Positions 16,334 to 24,230 of a stretch of DNA of 64,000 nt are shown here, piece by piece. The stretch comes from an uncultured Oscillospiraceae bacterium (lineage in GTDB: Bacteria; Bacillota; Clostridia; Oscillospirales; Acutalibacteraceae): assembly GCA_900544375.1 (NCBI GenBank), contig UQUZ01000005.1:1-64000 (forward strand), in the 5' to 3' direction. Below the pieces are notes generated by a model that was not told the origin of the DNA, searched no databases, and saw only the letters and a program-made list of their open reading frames with translations. Numbering within the stretch: the first letter of the stretch is position 1; each line of letters begins with the position of its first letter. A program made the position numbers and the translations under genes.

Positions 16334-18734
16334 ATACAGGGTTCACGAGGTGGCAAAGGATTTCGATAAGCCGAGCAAATCGGTGATCGACCTGCTGGGG
16401 GAATATTTTGAGGAGCCAAAGAAGCATATGACGGCGCTTGAGGAGAAAGAGCTCGATGTGATTTTTGAAACCTTTACCCAGCAGAATGAAGTAGAGAGTT
16501 TTGACGCATACTTTGCAATGGGCAAGCCTGCCGAGGCAGAGCAGCCTGCAAGGCCGGCAGAGAAGGAAGCGCCTGCCGCAAAAAAAGCGCCGGAGCAGCC
16601 GGCAAAGCCGGGCACGGCGCCGAAGCAGGAAAAGGGCGCGCAGCCTCAAAGCACGAAGCAGGGCCAGAAGCCGCAGCAGAATGCAGCGCCGCAAAAGAAG
16701 CAGGAGAGCCAGAATAAACAACCGCAGCGCCCGGCGCAATCTCGCACCAAGGGTGCGGCGCGCACGGTGAACACCCGCACAACGCAGGTGGAGCTGGATA
16801 AATACAACGAGCGCTATGAGAAGATTGCGCCGACTAACACGCGCGGCGCAGGTGACCAGAGCGTTCAAAAGCAAAAATTAAAGCAGCGCTCCCAGCAGTA
16901 CCGGCGGCAGGGCATGCGCTCCCCACGCAGGGAGTCCGAGGCAGAGCGTCTCAAGCGCATCGCCGCTGAGCGCGCGAAGAAGCCGCAGCTTGTCATCCGG
17001 GTGCCGGAGGAAGTTTCAGTAGGCGATCTGGCCGCCATGATGAAGCGCACTGCCGCAGAGGTGATTAAAAAGTTGATGGCGCTCGGCGTGATGGCCACGG
17101 TCAATGAGATCATCGATTACGATACGGCTGAGATCGTAGCCTCTGAGCTGGGCATTAAAGCGGAGAAAGAAGTGGTCGTCACCATTGAGGACCGGATCAT
17201 TGACGATAGCGCGGATGACGATAAGGATCTTTTACCCCGCGATCCGGTTGTTGTGGTGATGGGCCACGTTGACCACGGCAAAACCTCCCTGCTGGATGCG
17301 ATTCGCAACACCTCGGTAACAGAGGGCGAAGCGGGCGGCATTACGCAACACATCGGCGCATACCGCGTATCTATCGACGGGCAGGATATCACCTTCCTGG
17401 ATACGCCCGGCCATGCGGCCTTCACTGCAATGCGCGCACGCGGCGCGCAGGCGACAGATATCGCGGTTTTGGTGGTTGCAGCGGATGATGGCATCATGCC
17501 GCAAACAGTGGAAGCGATTAACCACGCGAAAGCGGCGAATGTTTCGATTATTGTCGCAATCAATAAGATGGATCGCCCCGGCGCCAACCCGGAGCGCGTG
17601 ATGCAGCAGCTGACGGAATATGAGCTCGTCCCCGAAGAGTGGGGTGGAGATACAATCTGCGTTCCGGTTTCCGCCAAGGCGCATCAGAATATTGACAAGC
17701 TGCTGGAGGCTATCCTGCTCGTTGCAGAGATGAAGGAATTGAAAGCCAACCCCAACCGCGCCGCAAAGGGTATTGTGATTGAAGCGCGCCTCGACAAAGG
17801 CCGTGGCCCGATTGCGACGCTGCTCGTTCAAAACGGCACGCTGCATGCCGGCGATATCATCGTGGCAGGCACGGCTGTCGGCCGTGTGCGCGTGATGACG
17901 GATGACCATGGCCATAAGGTGGAAGAGGCGGGGCCGTCTGTCCCTGTGGAGATCATGGGCCTTGCGGAGGCCCCCCAGGCTGGCGATGCATTCGATGCGG
18001 TTTCCGATGAGCGCCTGGCGCGAACGCTGGTCGATCAGCGCAAACAGCAGGCCAAGGAAGAGCAGTTCAATGCCATTCAGAAGATAACGCTGGATAATCT
18101 CTTTGCCTCCCTCCAGGATGGTCAGATGAAGGAGCTCAATATCATTATTAAGGCCGATGTGCAGGGCAGTGTGGAGGCTGTCAAACAGAGCCTTGAAAAG
18201 CTTTCAAACGAAGAGGTGCGCGTGCATGTGATCCATGGCGGCGTAGGTGCGGTCAGCGAATCCGATGTGATGCTCGCCCATGCGTCGAATGCCATTATCG
18301 TCGGTTTCAACGTCCGCCCAGATCCGGTGGCGGCGAGCCAGGCGGAGCGCGATGGCGTGGAGATGCGGATGTATCGCATCATTTACGACTGCATTGAGGA
18401 TGTGGAGCATGCAATCAAGGGCATGCTTGCTCCGAAAATCCGCGAAGTGGAGCTTGGCCGTGCGGAGGTGCGCAATACGATCAACATCTCCAGCGTGGGC
18501 AGGATTGCCGGCAGCTATGTAACAGATGGCAAGGTGCAGCGCAATGCAAAAATTCGCGTTGTGCGTGACGGCATTGTGGTGGCGGAGGATGAAATCGCCT
18601 CCCTTCGCCGCTTCAAGGATGATGTCAAAGAGGTGGCCCAGGGCTATGAATGCGGCATCGGGCTTGTGAAATTTAACGATATCCGGGAAGGCGATATTCT
18701 GGAAGCCTTCATTTTAGAAGAATATAGGGATTAA
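16320..18734 (+). CDS. infB: Translation initiation factor IF-2
   Basis: About 804 residues. GTPase that brings fMet-tRNA to the 30S subunit. Short N-terminal IF2_N segment (NKYRVHEVAKDFDKPSKSVI), then a low-complexity Ala/Lys/Gln/Pro linker (about 70-190), a second IF2_N, and the G domain with GHVDHGKTSL, DTPGHAAF, NKMD and SAK motifs, followed by domains II-IV. Three ATGs cluster at 16320-16328; GGGGAGG 9 nt before 16320 favours that one over 16314. Confidence 0.97.
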   Translation: MMMNKYRVHEVAKDFDKPSKSVIDLLGEYFEEPKKHMTALEEKELDVIFETFTQQNEVESFDAYFAMGKPAEAEQPARPAEKEAPAAKKAPEQPAKPGTAPKQEKGAQPQSTKQGQKPQQNAAPQKKQESQNKQPQRPAQSRTKGAARTVNTRTTQVELDKYNERYEKIAPTNTRGAGDQSVQKQKLKQRSQQYRRQGMRSPRRESEAERLKRIAAERAKKPQLVIRVPEEVSVGDLAAMMKRTAAEVIKKLMALGVMATVNEIIDYDTAEIVASELGIKAEKEVVVTIEDRIIDDSADDDKDLLPRDPVVVVMGHVDHGKTSLLDAIRNTSVTEGEAGGITQHIGAYRVSIDGQDITFLDTPGHAAFTAMRARGAQATDIAVLVVAADDGIMPQTVEAINHAKAANVSIIVAINKMDRPGANPERVMQQLTEYELVPEEWGGDTICVPVSAKAHQNIDKLLEAILLVAEMKELKANPNRAAKGIVIEARLDKGRGPIATLLVQNGTLHAGDIIVAGTAVGRVRVMTDDHGHKVEEAGPSVPVEIMGLAEAPQAGDAFDAVSDERLARTLVDQRKQQAKEEQFNAIQKITLDNLFASLQDGQMKELNIIIKADVQGSVEAVKQSLEKLSNEEVRVHVIHGGVGAVSESDVMLAHASNAIIVGFNVRPDPVAASQAERDGVEMRMYRIIYDCIEDVEHAIKGMLAPKIREVELGRAEVRNTINISSVGRIAGSYVTDGKVQRNAKIRVVRDGIVVAEDEIASLRRFKDDVKEVAQGYECGIGLVKFNDIREGDILEAFILEEYRD

Positions 18735-18779
18735 AGCATGGCGCCGCGTTCTCCGCGGGCCGAAAGGTATGAACGATAA

Positions 18780-19139
18780 ATGGCAGGATACCGAATTGAC
18801 CGCGTATCGGAAGATATCAAGCGGGAAATCATTGCAATTATGCGTGAGCTGAAGGATCCCCGCATTCAGGGGATGCTGACGGTCGTGCGCGTGGAGGTTA
18901 GCTCAGACCTCTCTTTTGCCAAGGTGTATGTTAGCGCAATGGAAGGCTTGGAGACGGCGAGGCTTGCTGTGAAAGGCCTGACAAGCGCAACGGGCTACGT
19001 CCGCCGCGAGGTGGGCGGCCGCCTGCACCTGCGCAAAACGCCGGAGCTGAAATTCATTGCGGATGACTCCATTGCACACGGCATGGAAATCACAAAAAAA
19101 ATTGAAACGCTCGTGAAGGAGGATGGGGATGCGGATTGA
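18780..19139 (+). CDS. rbfA: Ribosome-binding factor A
   Basis: 119 residues; KH-like cold-shock factor for 30S maturation. Matches: RIDRVSEDIKREIIAIMRELKDPRI, VEVSSDLSFAKVYVS, LHLRKTPELKFIADDS. Overlaps the next gene by 11 nt. Confidence 0.95.
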   Translation: MAGYRIDRVSEDIKREIIAIMRELKDPRIQGMLTVVRVEVSSDLSFAKVYVSAMEGLETARLAVKGLTSATGYVRREVGGRLHLRKTPELKFIADDSIAHGMEITKKIETLVKEDGDAD

Positions 19140-20082
19140 TGAAAAAGCGGCCGCCCGGCTGCTGGAAGGTCAGGACGATTTTCTCATCCTTACGCACGGC
19201 CATCCGGACGGGGACACGCTGGGCTGCGCTTTTGCGCTCTGCCGCGGGCTGCAAAAATGTGGCAAACGCGCGCGCGTGGAATGCACGGATGAGATCCCCG
19301 CAAAATTTAGCTACCTTTGGCGGGAGGTGGAGCAAGAGGCGTTTGCCCCCCGCTTTTTTGTGGCTGTAGACGTGGCGGATCCAAAGCTGCTGGGAAAGCG
19401 CTTGGAGGAACGCTATGCGGCGCATATTGATTTGTGCATAGACCATCATGGCTCCAACACTCTCTATGCGGCTCAAACGCTGCTCGATGCCTCCGCCGGT
19501 GCGGCCTGTGAGGTCATCTATGAGGTGCTCCGGGAGCTAGGGGTGGAGATGGATGAGCAGATTGCCGATTGCATCTATACCGGCCTATCCACAGATACGG
19601 GCTGCTTCCGCTATTCCAATGCGACCGCGCGTACGCACCGGATTGCGGCCGATATGATTGATTGCGGCGCGGACGCCCCCATCATCAACCAGGTCATGTT
19701 TGAGACGAAAACGCGCACTTACGCCGCCTTGGAGCGGCTTGCCTTGGATTCTCTCGAAACCTATTGCAACGGCCGAGCGGCCCTCATTACAGTGACGCAG
19801 GAGATGTATCGCCTGAGCGGCTCAAACGAAAGCGAGTGCGATCCGATCGCCTCGTTGCCGCGTCAGATTGAGGGGGTGCTCGTTGGCGCGATGTTGCGGG
19901 AAAAGGCGGATGGCACCTTTAAAGCCTCTGTGCGCACCCACCGGCCTGTGGATGCAGCCGAGCTCTGCAAGCGCATGGGAGGCGGAGGCCACCCCCGCGC
20001 GGCGGGCTGCCAGCTGGAGGGCCCGCTGGAATGTGCAAAGAAAGTGCTGCTTCAACAGATTCGTGCAGTTTTGGAGGCGTAA
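19129..20082 (+). CDS. nrnA: DHH/DHHA1 phosphoesterase, nanoRNase NrnA-like
   Basis: 317 residues. Degrades very short RNA oligonucleotides and/or pAp. DHH-family motifs: LTHGHPDGDTLGCAFAL (motif I), a VDVADP stretch, CIDHHGSN (motif III, the DHH signature), YTGLSTDTGCFRYSN; C-terminal DHHA1 glycine-rich MGGGGHPRAAGCQ. The start at 19129 is used because AAGGAGG directly abuts ATG 19123. Located between rbfA and truB as usual in Firmicutes. Confidence 0.93.
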   Translation: MRIDEKAAARLLEGQDDFLILTHGHPDGDTLGCAFALCRGLQKCGKRARVECTDEIPAKFSYLWREVEQEAFAPRFFVAVDVADPKLLGKRLEERYAAHIDLCIDHHGSNTLYAAQTLLDASAGAACEVIYEVLRELGVEMDEQIADCIYTGLSTDTGCFRYSNATARTHRIAADMIDCGADAPIINQVMFETKTRTYAALERLALDSLETYCNGRAALITVTQEMYRLSGSNESECDPIASLPRQIEGVLVGAMLREKADGTFKASVRTHRPVDAAELCKRMGGGGHPRAAGCQLEGPLECAKKVLLQQIRAVLEA

Positions 20083-20982
20083 ATGACCGGAATCATCTGT
20101 GTGGACAAACAGGAAAATATGACCTCCTTCTCCGCTGTAGCGCGCGCACGCCGGATCACAGGGGAGAAGAAGGCGGGCCACGCGGGCACGCTTGACCCAA
20201 TGGCAACGGGGGTCCTGCCGGTGTTGTTCGGCGGGGCCACCCGTTTTATGGAGTTTTTACCGGTGCAGGATAAGGGCTACCGAGCGCACATTCGGCTGGG
20301 GTTGACCACCGATACCCTTGATACGACGGGCACAGTGCTCACACGCAGCGAGCCGCATGTGACAAGGGAGCAGCTGGAGCAGGCGCTCTGCGGTTTTCGA
20401 GGCGTTATTTTGCAGGTGCCGCCGATGTATTCCGCCCTGTCGAAGAATGGCGTGCGGCTCTATGAGCTTGCACGCAGGGGCGAGGAGGTAGAGCGGCCCG
20501 CACGGCCTGTAACGGTTTACCGGCTGGAGCTGATGGCGTTTGATGAGCAGGCGCAGGAGTTTGAAATCGATGTGTTCTGCTCGAAGGGCACCTATATTCG
20601 CTCTCTAGCGGACGATATCGGCCGTGCGCTCGGCTGTGGGGCCGCCATGTCGGCCTTACGCCGGTCATATGCCGCCGGTTTTTTCCTGGAGGATTGCGTC
20701 ACGCTGGATGCGCTCGCAGCATTCCGGCAGGATGGTGCGCTTTCGCAATGCATCATCCCGCTGGAGCGGGCGCTGGGAACATACCCGTCCCTGACGGTGA
20801 CCGAGGCGCAGGCTGTGCGATTTGCAAACGGCGGCGCGCTTGATGCGGGCAGGCTCCGTTTTGCGAAGAGACAGAGCGGCTTCTACCGGGTATACAGCCC
20901 GGATCAGAATTTTCTCGGCCTGGGGGAATTGCCCGTGCAAGGGGACGAGCTGAAAGTCCGGCGGGTGCTACAGGACACTTGA
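20083..20982 (+). CDS. truB: tRNA pseudouridine(55) synthase
   Basis: 299 residues; isomerises U55 in the T-loop of tRNAs. Catalytic aspartate is D38 in HAGTLDPMATGVL. Also visible: KSGT-like CSKGTYIRSLADDIGRALGCGA and a C-terminal PUA-like region. GGAGG lies upstream of ATG 20083, which directly follows the nrnA stop. Confidence 0.96.
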   Translation: MTGIICVDKQENMTSFSAVARARRITGEKKAGHAGTLDPMATGVLPVLFGGATRFMEFLPVQDKGYRAHIRLGLTTDTLDTTGTVLTRSEPHVTREQLEQALCGFRGVILQVPPMYSALSKNGVRLYELARRGEEVERPARPVTVYRLELMAFDEQAQEFEIDVFCSKGTYIRSLADDIGRALGCGAAMSALRRSYAAGFFLEDCVTLDALAAFRQDGALSQCIIPLERALGTYPSLTVTEAQAVRFANGGALDAGRLRFAKRQSGFYRVYSPDQNFLGLGELPVQGDELKVRRVLQDT

Positions 20983-21017
20983 TGAAAGGAACCTCTCTTC
21001 AGAAAGGAGGAAAGCCC

Positions 21018-21950
21018 ATGCCGTATGTGACTAATTTTCACACCTTGCCCCAAACAGGAACCTCGCTTGCACTGGGAAATTTTGACGGCGTGCACACTGG
21101 CCACTGTGCAGTGATCAGTGAGGCCGTGCAAATGGCGCGCCGATGGGAGCTGTTGCCCGGTGCGGTGGTCTTTCGGGAGCATCCGCAGGCTGTGCTGCGG
21201 GGCTGCGCTCCTGCCCGGCTCTGTGATGACCGGATGCGTCTGCGGGCTTTTGAGGCCGCGGGTGCACAAGCCATCTGTGTGGTTGATTTTCAGGAGATTA
21301 TGTGCCTTTCTCCGGAAGCGTTTGTCGAGCAGATTTTGGTGCGCCGCCTCCATGCGCGGGCTCTTTCGTGTGGGTATGATTACCGTTTTGGAGGGGGATG
21401 CACGGGAGATGCAGCCAAGCTGCGGAAACTGTGCCAAGGCTATGGAATCCGCTTTTCTATGGCGGAGGAGGTTGATTTCTGCGGGCTCCCGGTGAGCAGC
21501 ACCCGCATTCGCGCGGCGTTGGAGCAGGGCAGGCCGGAGGAGGCCAACGCCATGCTCGGTCGGCCTTTCTGCTACGATTTCACCGTGGTGGGAGGCGATC
21601 GGCGCGGCAGAAAGCTCGGTGCTCCCACTATCAACCAGTTTTTTCCATCCGGCTTTGTCGTTCCGAAGTTCGGCGTTTATGCATCCAAAACATTGGTGGA
21701 GGGCCGATATCATCCTTCTGTTACCAATATCGGCATGCGCCCCACGATCGGAACGCAGAGCCTGCGCAGCGAGACCTATATTATGGATTTCAGCGGTGAC
21801 CTGTACGGGCAAAATATTGAGGTATCCCTTCTGCACTTTTTGCGCGGTGAGGTGCGTTTTGAGTCTCTTGATGCGCTACGCGCGCAAATTGCGGCGGATG
21901 CGCAGGCGGCTAGAAATTTTGTTCAGGCGGAGGAAGCATCAAATGCATAA
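21018..21950 (+). CDS. ribF: Bifunctional riboflavin kinase / FMN adenylyltransferase
   Basis: 310 residues; makes FMN and FAD from riboflavin. N-terminal nucleotidyl transferase domain with ALGNFDGVHTGH and later SSTRIRAALEQGRPEEA; C-terminal kinase domain with GDRRGRKLGAPTINQFFP and KFGVYAS. Start at 21018 with AGAAAGGAGG upstream; the frame from 20979 includes that site. Provides FAD/FMN to flavoproteins of the cell, including those of the cluster at 27-53 kb. Confidence 0.95.
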   Translation: MPYVTNFHTLPQTGTSLALGNFDGVHTGHCAVISEAVQMARRWELLPGAVVFREHPQAVLRGCAPARLCDDRMRLRAFEAAGAQAICVVDFQEIMCLSPEAFVEQILVRRLHARALSCGYDYRFGGGCTGDAAKLRKLCQGYGIRFSMAEEVDFCGLPVSSTRIRAALEQGRPEEANAMLGRPFCYDFTVVGGDRRGRKLGAPTINQFFPSGFVVPKFGVYASKTLVEGRYHPSVTNIGMRPTIGTQSLRSETYIMDFSGDLYGQNIEVSLLHFLRGEVRFESLDALRAQIAADAQAARNFVQAEEASNA

Positions 21951-22629
21951 CATTCAGGCTGTGTTGTTTGATTTTGACGATACTTTGCAGGATCGCGAGG
22001 CGGCCTATCGGGCCTACTGCGCGGCCTTTTTGGGGGAATTCTTCCCTGCTCTCCCACCGGAGGAGAAGGCCCGGCGCATCGATGAGATGGAAGCGCATAT
22101 TGAAGGCGGCTACCGCAAGCGTGAGGAATACTTTCCGGAGATGATCGCGCTGTGGGGGTGGGAGAGCCATCCGCCGGTGGAATTGCTCTGCCGCCATTTT
22201 AACGAGCACTATGGCGAGCATGTTGCGCTTTTCCCCGATGCGATTCCCACCATTCAGGCGCTGAAAGAGCAGGGTTATCTGCTTGGCGTCGTCAGCAACG
22301 GCCCATCTGTTTTGCAGAATAAAAAGCTTGATACGGCGGGAATCCGCGACCTGTTCGATGTGGTGGCCGTGTCTGGCGATTATGGAATTCACAAGCCGGA
22401 TAGGCGCCTGTTCGATCTTGCGGCGCAAAAGCTCAATGTGCCGAATGAAGCGTGCCTGTTTGTGGGCGATCACCCGGTGAATGATATCAAGGGCGCGCTC
22501 GGCGCGGGCATGCAAGCCATATGGATGGATTACGGCACCTTTGCCGGGCAGCGCACACAGGGCGTGCCGGAGATTCGGCGGGTTTCCCAGGTGCTCGGGC
22601 TGCTGGAGGATTTGCCGCGGACAGTGTAG
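21943..22629 (+). CDS. HAD-superfamily phosphatase (subfamily IA)
   Basis: 228 residues; overlaps ribF by 8 nt. HAD motifs in order: FDFDDTLQDR (nucleophile Asp), VVSNGPS (motif II), HKPDRRLFD (motif III lysine), and FVGDHPVNDIKGALGAGM (motif IV). The cap domain is helical. The substrate is unknown; linkage to ribF makes a flavin-pathway phosphatase (for example on the ribityl pyrimidine phosphate) an attractive but unproven idea. Confidence 0.88.
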   Translation: MHNIQAVLFDFDDTLQDREAAYRAYCAAFLGEFFPALPPEEKARRIDEMEAHIEGGYRKREEYFPEMIALWGWESHPPVELLCRHFNEHYGEHVALFPDAIPTIQALKEQGYLLGVVSNGPSVLQNKKLDTAGIRDLFDVVAVSGDYGIHKPDRRLFDLAAQKLNVPNEACLFVGDHPVNDIKGALGAGMQAIWMDYGTFAGQRTQGVPEIRRVSQVLGLLEDLPRTV

Positions 22630-22799
22630 TGATGCAAACAGTCACCGCGTTTATCTGGATCCTTTCGCAATTGAATAGGCATGAAAACTTTAGCATCAGC
22701 AGGCCTTTCTAGCCAGAATAAAAGATTTTTAGTCAATACGCACATTCTTCTTGCAAAATAGTGTTTGATTTAGTCTAATTTTATAAAGTAGGATGAGAT

Positions 22800-23579
22800 A
22801 TGAAAAAGAACATTGTGTTTGCCCTGCTTGCGTCGGCTATTTTTTTGGCGGGGTTAACAGGCTGTGTATCGCAAAAGGAGCATGAGGGTGTGGTGGCGCA
22901 GGTTCAGGCGCTGGAATCTGAGAATACGCGATTAAAAGCAGAGGCGTTGGAGCTTTCGGCAAAGGTTGACGAATATGAAAACGGCAAGGAAAATCTTCTG
23001 GTCAAAGTGAGAAACCATTTTGAAAAGAAGGAATATGACGAGGCAAAGCAGCTTGCGCAAACGCTCCACAAGAAGTTCAACGGAACGTCGGAGGATCAGC
23101 AGGCCCAGCAAATCATACAGCAGATTGACAAGACCCTGGAAGAACAGAAACGCACAAAAGAGGCAGCGGAATCGAAAGCTGCCGCTGAAAAGAAAAAAAA
23201 TGCGCGGGATAAAGCAAGGGAGATTATCCGGGTTTCTAAAGTTTATACGGGGACGCCCAATTCAGCGGGGGGTGTCGATTTATATATCGTATGGAAGAAC
23301 ATGTCCGACAAAACGATCAAATATGTTGATTTTGAGGCGGTTCCCATTAACGCTGTGGGCGATGTGGTTTCCTGTGAAATCCGCAGGTCATCCACTTTTT
23401 ATGGGCAGGAAACCGGCCCTTATAAAAAAGGCCAGGGGAATTCTGGCGCATATCTCTGGGAAAACGCATGGTATAATCCTTCCATTACTTCCGCACAGAT
23501 ACGAGGTATTGAGGTTACATATATGGACGGCTCTTCCGTAACGCTTAAGCAGGATGAGATTCAATATGTGCGCTATTGA
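22800..23579 (+). CDS. Lipoprotein with coiled coil and C-terminal beta domain
   Basis: 259 residues. Signal peptide with lipobox LTGC (Cys at residue 22). Residues 25-60 and 105-140 are predicted coiled coil (heptad-like LESENTRLKAEALELSAKVDEYE). From about 145 a conserved domain follows (VYTGTPNSAGGVDLYIVWKN, YVDFEAVPINAVGDVVSCEI, GQGNSGAYLWENAWYN, IRGIEVTYMDG) of a type found in many Clostridia extracellular proteins (DUF5780-like, from memory). Probably anchored on the outer face of the membrane; function unknown. Stands between ribF-HAD and rpsO. Confidence 0.75.
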   Translation: MKKNIVFALLASAIFLAGLTGCVSQKEHEGVVAQVQALESENTRLKAEALELSAKVDEYENGKENLLVKVRNHFEKKEYDEAKQLAQTLHKKFNGTSEDQQAQQIIQQIDKTLEEQKRTKEAAESKAAAEKKKNARDKAREIIRVSKVYTGTPNSAGGVDLYIVWKNMSDKTIKYVDFEAVPINAVGDVVSCEIRRSSTFYGQETGPYKKGQGNSGAYLWENAWYNPSITSAQIRGIEVTYMDGSSVTLKQDEIQYVRY

Positions 23580-23623
23580 TGGCTGAGAGAAATATGCTCT
23601 GTTTCATGAATTTCAAGTTTCTC

Positions 23624-23652
23624 TTTACAATTCCCATTCTATATGATAAAAT
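23624..23652 (+). promoter_or_regulatory. Promoter of rpsO-pnp
   Basis: TTTACA (23624-23629), 17-bp spacer, TAAAAT (23647-23652). The leader to rpsO (23653-23757) is GC-rich with several possible stems (e.g. around CTCGGCAGCTGG and CCAAGCGGTGCGCCACC), which could be the S15 autoregulatory site, but I cannot show the fold. Confidence 0.6.
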
Positions 23653-23757
23653 AAGCAAGTATTATGCCCTGCTCTCGGCAGCTGGATGAAACCGCCAAGC
23701 GGTGCGCCACCTGCCTCCTGCTGGGAGCCCGGCGAATTTTTAAATGAGGTGACAAGC

Positions 23758-24021
23758 ATGACCAACGAAGAAAAAAAGGCAATCATGGCCGAATATGCGC
23801 TCCACGAGGGCGACACCGGCTCCCCGGAAGTGCAGATCGCAGTGCTTACAAAGCGCATCAACGATCTGACCGACCACCTGAAGGTGCACAAGAAGGATCA
23901 CCATTCCCGCCGCGGCCTGCTGAAGATGGTCGGCCATAGGCGCAATCTTCTTAAGTATTTGCAGGATAACGATATTGAGCGCTATCGTGCCATCATTGCA
24001 CGGCTCGGCATCCGTAAATAA
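23758..24021 (+). CDS. rpsO: 30S ribosomal protein S15
   Basis: 87 residues, standard length. Conserved FALHEGDTGSPEVQIA-like start (YALHEGDTGSPEVQIAVLT), LTDHLKVHKKDHHSRRGLL and RRNLLKYLQ. The start at 23758 gives the family N-terminus and follows GAGGTGA; a frame upstream to 23686 is leader. Paired with pnp as in many bacteria. Confidence 0.97.
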   Translation: MTNEEKKAIMAEYALHEGDTGSPEVQIAVLTKRINDLTDHLKVHKKDHHSRRGLLKMVGHRRNLLKYLQDNDIERYRAIIARLGIRK

Positions 24022-24031
24022 AACCGCATTG

Positions 24032-24067
24032 AGGCAGGCGGGGGAGGCCTTCTTCCCCGGCCTGCCT
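24032..24067 (+). promoter_or_regulatory. GC-rich hairpin between rpsO and pnp
   Basis: AGGCAGGC (24032-24039) pairs with GCCTGCCTT (24059-24067), with GGGG/CCCC extending the stem inside. No U-tract follows, so it is more likely an mRNA processing or stability element than a terminator, by analogy with the RNase-cleaved rpsO-pnp junction in other bacteria. Confidence 0.45.
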
Positions 24068-24230
24068 TCCGTATGTTACCACGCATTTTCGACGCAATAC
24101 GATTTCTTTTGCATCCATTCGGGCGGGTGCATGGTTTAGCAGTGAATCGAGCGCATGGCTTTATCCGTGCGCTGGATTTATTGCTAAGCGTGCTGCCTCC
24201 CGTGGAAATAAATTTTTACGAGGTAGAAAT